Shown here: positions 53,872 through 63,211 of the stretch, piece by piece
Numbering within the stretch: the stretch's first letter is position 1
Layout: every line of letters starts with the position of its first letter
NCBI GenBank assembly: GCA_963833745.1
Contig: CAWHZD010000006.1
Coordinates: forward strand, 310,001-374,000
Length of the DNA stretch: 64,000 nucleotides
Origin: AP-15 sp963833745
GTDB taxonomy: Bacteria; Pseudomonadota; Alphaproteobacteria; ATCC43930; CGMCC-115725
Reading direction: 5' to 3'
Notes under the pieces: generated by a model
Told to the model about the DNA's origin: nothing
Databases searched by the model: none
Seen by the model: only the letters and a program-made list of their open reading frames with translations
Program-made: the position numbers and the translations under genes

Positions 53872-54603
53872 ATGACCGAGGATGCTATCGGCGTGCGGGT
53901 GAAACAATGGGCGCGTAGCGTGGCGGTAGCGGGGTGCGCTGCAGTCGCCGGCGTGCTCGCGGTAGATGCCGCATCGTCCGCCGCGGCAGCCGCCCCGATG
54001 CAGCTGACCTATCGGGTCACGCATTCGACGTACGGCAATATCGGCACCTACGTCAACACGATCGAGCCCAGTGCCGGCGGCACCACGGTCCAGACCCGAG
54101 CGCATTTCGAGGTTAAATTGCTCGGCGTGAACATGTACCGGGAAGACGCCCAGCGTACTGAGCACTGGCAGGGCAACCGTCTGATCTCATTCAACGGCGT
54201 GACCAGCAAAGGCAACCAGTCAATGGTTGTCAAGGGAGAAGCGCGCGGCAACAGCTTTGTCATCAACTCGCCGCAGGGGACAATCACCGCGCCGGCAACG
54301 GTTCACCCGGCGAACCCGTGGTCCCCGAACTTCCTGAGCTCGAGCACGATGATGCGGCCGGATAGCGGAAAAATTGAGCGGGTCAGTGTCAGCGGCGGCG
54401 AAGAGGCGGTCGTGACCATCGACGGCAGATCGCTGCGCGCCCACAAATACGTGGTCAACGGCGCCACCCGTTACGACGTTTGGCTCGATAGCCAGGGCGT
54501 GCCTGTCATGTTCGTCGCCGACGACGACAGCGGCAAGGTGACCTTTACGTTGGCCAGCTGCACTGGGTGCGCTGTCCCCGCCGAGCAGTTGGGGATGAAG
54601 TAG
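53872..54603 (+). CDS. DUF6134 family secreted protein
   Basis: A 243-residue protein. It starts MTEDAIGVRVKQWARSVAVAGCAAVAGVLAVDAASSAAAAAPMQLTYRVTHSTYGNIGTY, with a Cys in the hydrophobic segment. The beta-rich body (VQTRAHFEVKLLGVNMYREDAQRTEHWQGNRLISFNGVTSKGN, then PVMFVADDDSGKVTFTLASC) matches DUF6134, whose members are predicted exported proteins of unknown function. GGGGGAG lies upstream of ATG 53872. The last Cys pair (SCTGC) may form a disulfide. Confidence 0.78.
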   Translation: MTEDAIGVRVKQWARSVAVAGCAAVAGVLAVDAASSAAAAAPMQLTYRVTHSTYGNIGTYVNTIEPSAGGTTVQTRAHFEVKLLGVNMYREDAQRTEHWQGNRLISFNGVTSKGNQSMVVKGEARGNSFVINSPQGTITAPATVHPANPWSPNFLSSSTMMRPDSGKIERVSVSGGEEAVVTIDGRSLRAHKYVVNGATRYDVWLDSQGVPVMFVADDDSGKVTFTLASCTGCAVPAEQLGMK

Positions 54604-54801
54604 CCGGCTTTCTGCCATAAGACCATCGATCAGCCGCATCTGCCGGTCTACTGTGATGGATTTTCTGGTGGCGGCGAAGCGGTGGGCTACCATTTGAGCG
54701 AGACCGTCGGCACTGTCCTGATCGCCCGACTTGGTTGAGCAAACCTTGCCGGCACCGCGGCCGGCTTGTCCGGTCCGGGGGTAGCGGGCACACTTTCTGC
54801 C

Positions 54802-56310
54802 ATGGATGGCTTCGGCATAGACACGACGATCGCCGACCCGGCAACGCGCAACCGGGCTGCCGCTTGGCTCGCTCGTGCCGGCGTCAGGTTGCCGAGCTTC
54901 ACGGAACTCGCCGATCCCTCCCATATTGCCGACACCCGATACGACAACGCGCTGTCCTCGACCGATCCCGATCGCCCCGACCCCACCAATCTATTTCGCC
55001 TGCATTGGTATAACGATCGCGCTCGGGTCGGCCTCGATCCGGTGCCGGTCCACCTCGTCTTTCCCCCGACGCTGACCGGTGTACGCGCCCCGATCGCGAT
55101 GGCCTTCGGCTGTTTTTTCCCGCTGATCGCTGCGCACAAGGTGCTGGCCGCTTATGGTTGTCTGATCCCGCGTCTGGTGACCGGCCGCTTCGACCCCGAG
55201 CACGACAAGGCCGTCTGGCCATCGACCGGCAATTATTGCCGCGGCGGGGTCGCGATCTCGCGCATTCTCGGCTGCCGCGGCATCGCGGTATTGCCCGAGG
55301 GCATGAGCGCGGAGCGCTTCGACTGGCTCAGCCGGTGGGTTAGCCGGCCGGAAGACATCGTCCGGACCCCAGGCTCGGAAAGCAACGTCAAGGAAATCTA
55401 CGACAGATGCGCCGAGCTGGCGCGCGATCCCGCCAATGTCATCGTCAACCAGTTCGCCGAATTCGGCAATTACCTAGCCCATTGGGCGTGCACCGGCCCG
55501 GCGCTGGGGCGCGTCTTCGATGTGCTGCGCGCAACTCGGCCGGATCTAAGGCTGGCGGCGTTCGTCGCGGCGTCGGGGTCGGCCGGAACCTTGGCTGCGG
55601 GTGACTACCTGAAGGAGCGGCACGGGACCCGCATCGTCGCCGTCGAGGCGAGCGAATGCCCCACCCTGCTGCGCAACGGCTTTGGCGAGCACAACATCCA
55701 GGGTATCGGTGACAAGCATGTACCGTTGATCCACAACATCATGAACACCGATGTCGTGGTCGGCGTGTCCGACGAGGGTGTCGGGGCGCTCGACCTGTTG
55801 TTCAACAGCGACACCGGAAGTGCCTATCTGGCCGGCCGCCGGCGGGTCGACCCGATGCTCGCCGCCGATCTCGGTCTCTTGGGCCTCTCCGGCATCGCCA
55901 ACCTCGTTGCTGCGGTCAAACTCGCCAAGCGCCTCGATCTCGGCGAGAACGATCTAATCGTCACCGTTGCGACCGACAGTGCCTCGCTTTACGCCAGCGA
56001 GCGCCGAAAGCTCGTTGCCGCCGACTACCCCGACGGCTTCGACGAAGTCAACGCCGGCGAGGTGTTCGGCCAGCATCTGCGCGGCATCGCCGACAGCGAC
56101 GTGCTCGAACTGACCCACCACGAGCGTTCTCGGATCTTCAACCTCGGCTATTTTACCTGGGTCGAGCAACAGGGCGTGGCGCTCGACGCGTTCGAACGGC
56201 GCCGCTCACAAAGCTTCTGGGTCGGGCTGCGGCAGGCGCTTCCGGCACTCGACGCGCTGATCGCCGAGTTCAACGCCACAGCCGGTTTCAAGGACGCCTC
56301 TTCGGTATGA
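54802..56310 (+). CDS. fold-type II PLP-dependent protein (tryptophan synthase beta-like superfamily)
   Basis: A 502-residue protein. The PLP lysine is most likely in the motif AAHKVLAAY, and the phosphate/substrate loop is WPSTGNYCRGGVAISRILGCRGIAVLPEGMSAERFDW. Both are typical of fold-type II enzymes (cysteine synthase and threonine dehydratase relatives). The glycine-rich loop near ASGSAGTLAAGDYLKERHGTRIVAVEASECPTLL binds the PLP phosphate. The C-terminus is longer than in cysteine synthase. ATG 54802 (MDGFGIDTTIADP) follows an upstream in-frame Met. The substrate cannot be read; annotations elsewhere are generic (PLP-dependent lyase or cysteine synthase family). Confidence 0.82.
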   Translation: MDGFGIDTTIADPATRNRAAAWLARAGVRLPSFTELADPSHIADTRYDNALSSTDPDRPDPTNLFRLHWYNDRARVGLDPVPVHLVFPPTLTGVRAPIAMAFGCFFPLIAAHKVLAAYGCLIPRLVTGRFDPEHDKAVWPSTGNYCRGGVAISRILGCRGIAVLPEGMSAERFDWLSRWVSRPEDIVRTPGSESNVKEIYDRCAELARDPANVIVNQFAEFGNYLAHWACTGPALGRVFDVLRATRPDLRLAAFVAASGSAGTLAAGDYLKERHGTRIVAVEASECPTLLRNGFGEHNIQGIGDKHVPLIHNIMNTDVVVGVSDEGVGALDLLFNSDTGSAYLAGRRRVDPMLAADLGLLGLSGIANLVAAVKLAKRLDLGENDLIVTVATDSASLYASERRKLVAADYPDGFDEVNAGEVFGQHLRGIADSDVLELTHHERSRIFNLGYFTWVEQQGVALDAFERRRSQSFWVGLRQALPALDALIAEFNATAGFKDASSV

Positions 56311-56338
56311 GACCGCGCGATCTTGTAAGCCCAAAGGA

Positions 56339-56637
56339 TGGTGCGGACGGCGGGACTCGAACCCGCACCCCCTTGCGGGGAGCAGATTTTCTTACCACTT
56401 CGGCTTTCGCCGCCGCCCACAAACGGCGTTCGTGGTCTGGACTATCCCTTCGCCCTAGCCCGATGGCCGTAGGCGCCGCCCGTCTAGTCTCTACACCTTC
56501 CCTCGAAAAGGGCTTGGCTCGGGATTGGCTTGGGTGACCCGTTAGCTTTCCCCGATTTTGAGCGGTTCTGCTCCGCGGGTTTCCCCGCGGGCACTCCAAT
56601 TGAAGTCTGCTGCGTCTACCGATTTCGCCACGTCCGC
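56339..56637 (-). tRNA. tRNA-Leu(UAA), split by a group I intron, with encoded CCA
   Basis: The 5' exon (56637 to 56603, 35 nt) begins GCGGACGTGGCGAAATCGGT and ends GCAGACTT. The 3' exon (56390 to 56339, 52 nt) begins AAAATCTGCTCCCCGCAAGG and ends GTCCGCACCA. Joined, they make an 87-nt cloverleaf: acceptor GCGGACG/CGTCCGC is perfect, anticodon stem GCAGA/TCTGC closes the 7-nt loop CTTAAAA, giving anticodon TAA (leucine). A long variable arm (TCCCCGCAAGGGGGT) and T arm GCGGGTTCGAGTCCCGC follow. The intron lies between anticodon positions 34 and 35. This is the only tRNA seen in the window. Confidence 0.93.
56391..56602 (-). ncRNA. group I intron (IC3-like) in tRNA-Leu(UAA), 212 nt
   Basis: The intron is a 212-nt self-splicing ribozyme with no open reading frame. 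The 5' exon ends in U and pairs with the intron (ACUU with GGAGU), giving the conserved U-G wobble at the 5' splice site in P1. P2 is CCGCGGG-GAAA-CCCGCGG, with a GNRA tetraloop. The core strings AATCCCGAGCCAAGCCC and GGTGTAGAGACTAGACGGG, and GATAGTCCAGACC, match the Q, R and S conserved elements. P7 can form GACUA with UAGUC. Near the 3' end CGGC-GAAA-GCCG gives a second tetraloop. The intron ends in G (GGTAAG). Site and core match the cyanobacterial/plastid tRNA-Leu(UAA) group IC3 intron. Confidence 0.92.
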
Positions 56638-56731
56638 GTTCGTTCAGATCTGCTTTTTCACGCCGCAGCCAAAGATTTCTTTTTCGAGTCGGCTACGTCT
56701 GTCGTCTCGCCATGCCGCGGCGCGCGCCGGG

Positions 56732-57526
56732 CTAGCCTTCACCGAGCCCTTCCTGCGGGTCGCCGCCCAGATCCCGGATCAACGCCTTTACCTCCTCGGT
56801 CGCCGTGACGAGCCGGGCCCTGTCGGTACCCCGCAGAACCAAGGTCACGCCGAAATCGCCGCGCCGAAAATAGGGATAGGAGCCAATATCGACATCAGGC
56901 CAGCGCTCCTGCAAAGCCGACAGATCCTCGGCCAGGGTGCCCTCTCCCAGCCGGCAGCTGACGCTGCGGCTCAGCACCTTGTCGCCGCCGGCAAGGCGGT
57001 ATTTCAGCTGCTCGAAGATGCCCTGCATGATGTTCGGTACCCCGGGCAGCACAAAGACGTTGCCGATCTGGAACCCCGGCGCACGCGATATCGGGTTCGG
57101 CAAAAGCACCGCCCCTTCGGGCACTCTCGCCATGCGCAGCCGCGCGTCGTTCAGCTGGCCCGGCGGATAATGAGTTTCGAGGAGGCGTTTTGCGTCCGGA
57201 TGCAGGATCAACGGCACGGCAAACGCGTCGGCCATGCATTGCGCAGTGATGTCGTCATGGGTCGGGCCGATCCCCCCGGTCGTGAATACGTAATCGAAGC
57301 GGCGCCGGACGTCGTTGACGGTGCCGACGATGATTTCGGAGACATCCGGGATAACCCGCGCCTCGCGCAACCTGATGCCGGCTTCATTGAGCCCGCGGGC
57401 GAGAAAGCCCAGATTCTCGTCCTGGGTGCGGCCGGACAGGATCTCGTTCCCGATGATCAGCACGCAGGCGGTGACGATCCGCGGCTCGGCTGCGGGGCCG
57501 CTCGGCGCGGGGTTGTTGGCGGTCAT
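56732..57526 (-). CDS. CinA N-terminal/MoaB-Mog-like molybdopterin-binding domain protein
   Basis: A 264-residue protein starting MTANNPAPSGPAAEPRIVTACVLIIGNEILSGRTQDENLGFLARGLNEAGIRLREARVIPD. This is the MoCF_biosynth domain, with the GNEILSG and TTGGIGPTHDDIT motifs used to bind molybdopterin or related nucleotides. The C-terminal extension DIGSYPYFRRGDFGVTLVLRGTDRARL is found in the competence/damage-inducible CinA group that has lost the amidase domain. The amidase domain is encoded by the separate gene at 47606. ATG at 57526 was chosen over upstream candidates that lack family residues. Confidence 0.9.
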   Translation of the reverse strand: MTANNPAPSGPAAEPRIVTACVLIIGNEILSGRTQDENLGFLARGLNEAGIRLREARVIPDVSEIIVGTVNDVRRRFDYVFTTGGIGPTHDDITAQCMADAFAVPLILHPDAKRLLETHYPPGQLNDARLRMARVPEGAVLLPNPISRAPGFQIGNVFVLPGVPNIMQGIFEQLKYRLAGGDKVLSRSVSCRLGEGTLAEDLSALQERWPDVDIGSYPYFRRGDFGVTLVLRGTDRARLVTATEEVKALIRDLGGDPQEGLGEG

Positions 57527-57687
57527 GCGTCCTCTTCGTCCCGTCAGATGCTGGCGAGGAGGTTCCTTCATAGGCAAATGCACCCGCCGACACAATCGTG
57601 CACTCCGCGACAAGGTTGCCGCGCGGCTGGCCAGATCTTAGGTTTGCGCTATTATTGTAGGAGGCGCGGCGCGGCCGCTGACAAACG

Positions 57688-58569
57688 ATGCGAAGCATAC
57701 CCGGATTGCAGCGCGATCCCGTGACCGGCCTTCGGCCCGGCGAGACCCGCGACGGCAGGATCAAGCTCCACGGGGCAGAAGCGTTCGAGGGCATGCGGCG
57801 GGCCGGGCTGCTCGCTGCGCAGACACTCGATTTCATCACGCCGCATGTCCGCCCGGGGGTCGCCACCGGCGAGCTCGACCGGCTGTGCCACGAATTCGTC
57901 GTCGACCGCGGTGCGGTCTCGGCGCCGCTCAATTACCGCGGCTTTCCGAAATCGATCTGCACGTCGATCAATCATGTCGTTTGTCACGGCATTCCGGGCG
58001 ACCGGCGACTGATGGAAGGCGACATCCTCAACATCGACGTGACCCCGATCCTCGATGGCTGGCACGGCGACACGAGCCGGATGTTCTTTGTCGGCGAACG
58101 CATCCCGGTCAAGGCGCACCGCCTCGTCGACGTCACCTACGAAGCGATGATGCGCGGTATCGCCGTCATACGCCCCGGTCTGCGCATCGGCGCCATCGGC
58201 GACGCGATCCAGCGCCATGCCGAAAGCCACCGCTTTTCCGTCGTGCGCGATTTTTGCGGACACGGCGTCGGGCGCATCTTTCACGATGCGCCGTCGATCC
58301 TGCATTACGGACATCCCGACGAGGGACCGGTCATGCGCGAGGGCATGATCTTCACTGTCGAGCCGATGATCAATGCCGGCCGCTGGGAAGTGAAAATCCT
58401 TAGCGACGGCTGGACCGCGGTGACCAAGGACCGCTCACTGTCGGCGCAGTTCGAGCATACCGTCGGGGTTACCGCGTCCGGCCACGAGATATTCACGATC
58501 TCGCCCGCGGGTTTGCACCACCCGCCTTATGCGCTTGAAACCGCGACCGGGGACGTGCATTCGGCGTAG
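57688..58569 (+). CDS. map: methionine aminopeptidase, type I
   Basis: Removes the initiator Met from nascent proteins. The 293-residue protein has the pita-bread fold with metal ligands recognised as Asp in NIDVTPI, Asp in HGDTSRMF, His in GHGVGRIFHDAP, Glu in FTVEPMI and Glu in QFEHTVGV. NHVVCHGIPGDRRLMEGDI is the usual substrate loop with a catalytic His. The N-terminus (about 20 residues, PVTGLRPGETRDGRIKL) is slightly extended compared with E. coli Map. It is divergent to the CinA-domain gene. Confidence 0.95.
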   Translation: MRSIPGLQRDPVTGLRPGETRDGRIKLHGAEAFEGMRRAGLLAAQTLDFITPHVRPGVATGELDRLCHEFVVDRGAVSAPLNYRGFPKSICTSINHVVCHGIPGDRRLMEGDILNIDVTPILDGWHGDTSRMFFVGERIPVKAHRLVDVTYEAMMRGIAVIRPGLRIGAIGDAIQRHAESHRFSVVRDFCGHGVGRIFHDAPSILHYGHPDEGPVMREGMIFTVEPMINAGRWEVKILSDGWTAVTKDRSLSAQFEHTVGVTASGHEIFTISPAGLHHPPYALETATGDVHSA

Positions 58570-58676
58570 GTATTTCGTCTTCATTCGCCCGCCAGGCTCC
58601 GGACGTCGCGCCGGCTGGCGCAGCCGCGGCTTTCAACGTACAAGCCTGCGCCGCTTGTTGCCGGTCGGTGCCCGTC

Positions 58677-59252
58677 ATGTTCGTTCGCGCCTTTGTCATC
58701 TTCTGCCTGACCTTGCCAGCCGCCGTCACGGCGGCGGCACAGGTGTTGCCGCCGTCCGCCTCGCCTGCGACCGGGTCGGGGTCACAACCGCCGCCCCCCG
58801 AGGCGCAGTCCCCCGAGGCGCAGTCCCCCGAGGCGCCGTCCCCCGATACGCCGCAACCCGCGGGGCAGCAGCAACCCGGCCGGGTGCTGTGCGAGCAGGC
58901 GGTCACATATCAATTGGCCGACCCCTCCGCGGTGCCCGACCAGTACCGGCGATTTGTCGGGATTTGGAGCGACGCAGCGTGGGATGTGCGAACTTGCGCC
59001 GCGCTGATCGTGCAGGACGTCAAGCCGGACGGCAGCGCACCGATCCTCTATATATACGGCCCGGAAGGATCGGGCTCGGCGGTGACGGGCGCGGTGCTGC
59101 ACGGCACCGGGGTGATTCGTGGCGGCGAGCTTCGGTTCCAGAACTCCGACGGCAGCCAATACGCGTTCCGCCCCGGAATTGTCGACATGGTCGGGCACTG
59201 GATCAACCCGAAAGGCGAGAGCTTTCAGGCGACGTTCAAGCAGACGCCGTAG
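58677..59252 (+). CDS. secreted hypothetical protein with a Pro/Glu/Gln/Ser repeat linker
   Basis: From ATG 58677 (MFVRAFVIFCLTLPAAVTAAAQV, signal peptide) the 191-residue protein has a linker QPPPPEAQSPEAQSPEAPSPDTPQPAGQQQPG before a C-terminal domain of about 120 residues. That domain (SDAAWDVRTCAALIVQDVKPDGSAPILYIYGPEGSGSAVTGAVLHGTGVIRGGELRFQNSDGSQYAFRPGIVDMVG) looks like a beta-barrel lipocalin-like unit. No family name could be fixed. GTG at 58668 is an alternative start. Its body may be carried to the periplasm or outer membrane. Confidence 0.6.
   Translation: MFVRAFVIFCLTLPAAVTAAAQVLPPSASPATGSGSQPPPPEAQSPEAQSPEAPSPDTPQPAGQQQPGRVLCEQAVTYQLADPSAVPDQYRRFVGIWSDAAWDVRTCAALIVQDVKPDGSAPILYIYGPEGSGSAVTGAVLHGTGVIRGGELRFQNSDGSQYAFRPGIVDMVGHWINPKGESFQATFKQTP
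58801..58845 (+). repeat. 15-bp tandem repeat, three units
   Basis: AGGCGCAGTCCCCCG occurs at 58801 and 58816, with AGGCGCCGTCCCCCG at 58831. It codes for three EAQSP/EAPSP units in the Pro-rich linker of the secreted protein. Such in-frame 15-bp repeats can change number by slippage. Confidence 0.8.
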
Positions 59253-59401
59253 CTGGCGTCGGCACCGCGAGTTGACGGCGACGGTCGGCATTACCAGATT
59301 CCGCCCATGCCGGAGGCGACGACCGGCTGGCGCAGTCGCCGGCACCGGCGAGGCGTCGCGGGCGGCGCCCGATCATCCTCGATGAACCCCAATATTGCCT
59401 C

Positions 59402-60460
59402 ATGCCTCAATTCATCGCCCCATCACCGATCAACGAGCTGAACGAGCGCAGCCGCGAAATCTTTCGCCTGATCGTCGACGGGTATGTGGCCACCGGCGAG
59501 CCGATCGGTTCGCGTACCGTGTCGCGGCTGCTGGCGCAGAATCTGTCGCCGGCAACAATCCGGAACGTCATGGCCGACCTCGAGGAGGCGGGCCTGCTGT
59601 ATGCCCCGCACACCTCGGCCGGCAGGATGCCCACCGAAGCGGGGCTGCGGCTGTTCGTTGACGGCCTCCTCGAAGTCGGCAGCCTGGCCGAGGACGAGCG
59701 CCGCAGCATCGAGAGCATCTGCGCCGCGCGCGGCATGAGCCTGCCGCAGGCGCTGGGAGAGGCGATCAGCGCGTTGTCGGGGTTGTCACATTGCGCCGGG
59801 GTAGTCGTCGCCCCAAAACAGGACCGCCCGCTGAAGCACATCGAGTTCGTGTATCTCGGGCCCGGCCGCGCGCTGGTCGTGCTCGTCACCGAGGACGGGC
59901 TGGTCGAGAACCGGGTCATCGAGGTGCCGCTCGGGCTGCCGCCCGCGTCGCTCGTCGCGGCGGGCAATTATCTGAACGCGCGGTTGATCGGCCGCACCAT
60001 GGAGGAGGCCGGCGAGGAGATTCGGCACGAAATCGATTCGCATCAGCTCCAGCTCGACGCGCTGACTTCAAAGCTGGTCGCGGCGGGGCTCGCGAGCTGG
60101 GCTGGAGACGACAGGGGCAGCGCGCTGATCGTTCGCGGTCAGGCCAACCTGCTCGACGACGTTACCGCCATCGCCGATCTTGAAAGGCTGCGCAACCTTT
60201 TCGAAATGCTCGAAACGCGCGAGACGATGCTGCGCCTGCTCGACGCCAGCAAGCAAGGCGAGGGGGTGCAGATCTTTATTGGCGCCGAAAACCGCCTGTT
60301 CGGGGTGGCCGGTTGCGCGATGTTGATCGCTCCCTATCAGAACAGCCGCGAACAGGTCGTCGGCGCGATCGGGGTCATCGGCCCCACCCGGATCAACTAC
60401 GCCCGGATCATCCCGATGGTGGATTACACCGCCAAGGTGATCGGGCGCCTCATCGGATAG
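59402..60460 (+). CDS. hrcA: heat-inducible transcriptional repressor
   Basis: A 352-residue repressor that binds CIRCE operators upstream of heat-shock genes. The N-terminal winged HTH is PSPINELNERSREIFRLIVDGYVATGEPIGSRTVSRLLAQNLSPATIRNVMADLEEAGLLYAPHTSAGRMPTEAGLRLFVD, the exact family pattern. The C-terminus TRINYARIIPMVDYTAKVIGRLI is the usual end. A CIRCE element (TTAGCACTC-N9-GAGTGCTAA) was looked for upstream of hrcA, grpE and dnaK and was not found in this window. It is followed by grpE after only 5 bases. Confidence 0.95.
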   Translation: MPQFIAPSPINELNERSREIFRLIVDGYVATGEPIGSRTVSRLLAQNLSPATIRNVMADLEEAGLLYAPHTSAGRMPTEAGLRLFVDGLLEVGSLAEDERRSIESICAARGMSLPQALGEAISALSGLSHCAGVVVAPKQDRPLKHIEFVYLGPGRALVVLVTEDGLVENRVIEVPLGLPPASLVAAGNYLNARLIGRTMEEAGEEIRHEIDSHQLQLDALTSKLVAAGLASWAGDDRGSALIVRGQANLLDDVTAIADLERLRNLFEMLETRETMLRLLDASKQGEGVQIFIGAENRLFGVAGCAMLIAPYQNSREQVVGAIGVIGPTRINYARIIPMVDYTAKVIGRLIG

Positions 60461-60465
60461 GACAG

Positions 60466-61050
60466 ATGATCGACAATCGAGATGAACGCGAGACGGCGGA
60501 AGTTGTCTCGCCCGAGGCTGCCGCCAACAACAACGTCGAGGAGGGCGCCGAGCTTTCGCCCGAGGAACGGCTGGCGGCGCTCAAAGCCGAGCTCGCAGAC
60601 TACAAGGAGCGGCTTTTGCGAGCTCTGGCCGAGACCGAAAACACGCGCCGCCGGGCGCAGCGCGAGCGCGAGGACGCATCCAAATACGCGATCACAGGCC
60701 TTGCCAAGGACCTGCTTTCGACCGCGGACAATCTTCACCGCGCGCTCGAGAGTCTGCCCGGGGCGGAGATCAGGGACGAGCACACCCGCAGCCTTCTCGC
60801 TGGGGTGGCAGCGACCGAACGCGAGCTGCTGTCCGCGTTCGAGCGACACGGTATCCGCCGGATCGACCCTCAGGGCGAGCGCTTTGACCACAATCTCCAC
60901 CAGGCGATCTTCGAGGCTGAGCGCGCGGATCAGCCGGCTGGCACGATTACCGAGGTCTTGCAGCCCGGTTACGTGCTGCATGACCGGCTATTGCGGCCGG
61001 CCATGGTCGGGGTCTCGAAGCAGCCGGCGCAGCCCACCGAGCCGTTGTAG
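60466..61050 (+). CDS. grpE: nucleotide exchange factor GrpE
   Basis: A 194-residue protein that speeds ADP release from DnaK. After an acidic N-terminus (ETAEVVSPEAAANNNVEEGAELSPEERLAALKAELADYKERLLRALAETENTRRRAQREREDASKYA) the coiled-coil dimer region leads to the beta domain ending FDHNLHQAIFEAERADQPAGTITEVLQPGYVLHDRLLRPAMVGVSK. The E-x-R-R-R region and the C-terminal GYVLHDRLLRPAMV motif are diagnostic. Start ATG 60466, 5 bases past the hrcA stop, so both are co-transcribed. An overlapping longer frame in the displayed region is not used. Confidence 0.95.
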   Translation: MIDNRDERETAEVVSPEAAANNNVEEGAELSPEERLAALKAELADYKERLLRALAETENTRRRAQREREDASKYAITGLAKDLLSTADNLHRALESLPGAEIRDEHTRSLLAGVAATERELLSAFERHGIRRIDPQGERFDHNLHQAIFEAERADQPAGTITEVLQPGYVLHDRLLRPAMVGVSKQPAQPTEPL

Positions 61051-61171
61051 CGTCCCAGGCGCTAACATATATAGCTTTGTAAAGTCAGGGGATGACTGAT
61101 CAACCACTTCCCGGGGGATCGGGCCGGTGCTTCCCCGGGCCGCCCGGTCCTGCTTCTGAAATGAGGTGTCC

Positions 61172-63112
<1,941 letters not shown>

Positions 63113-63141
63113 CCGGCGCTGCGGTGTAATTTCCATCGGAT

Positions 63142-63177
63142 GCGATTCACCCGGCGAGCCTTCGCCGGGTGAATCGC
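63142..63177 (+). terminator. stem-loop between dnaK and dnaJ
   Basis: GCGATTCACCCGGCGA and TCGCCGGGTGAATCGC form a perfect 16-bp stem with a 4-base loop GCCT (63158-63161). There is no T run after it. It can act as a partial terminator or as an mRNA-stabilising element that sets the dnaK/dnaJ ratio. Confidence 0.6.
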
Positions 63178-63211
63178 GGTCGCCAACCCTTATAGCGAAC
63201 GCCCGTCGAGC

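Noticed and set aside
59253..59401. CIRCE operator before hrcA.
   Set aside because: No TTAGCACTC-N9-GAGTGCTAA or near match could be read there or before grpE and dnaK.
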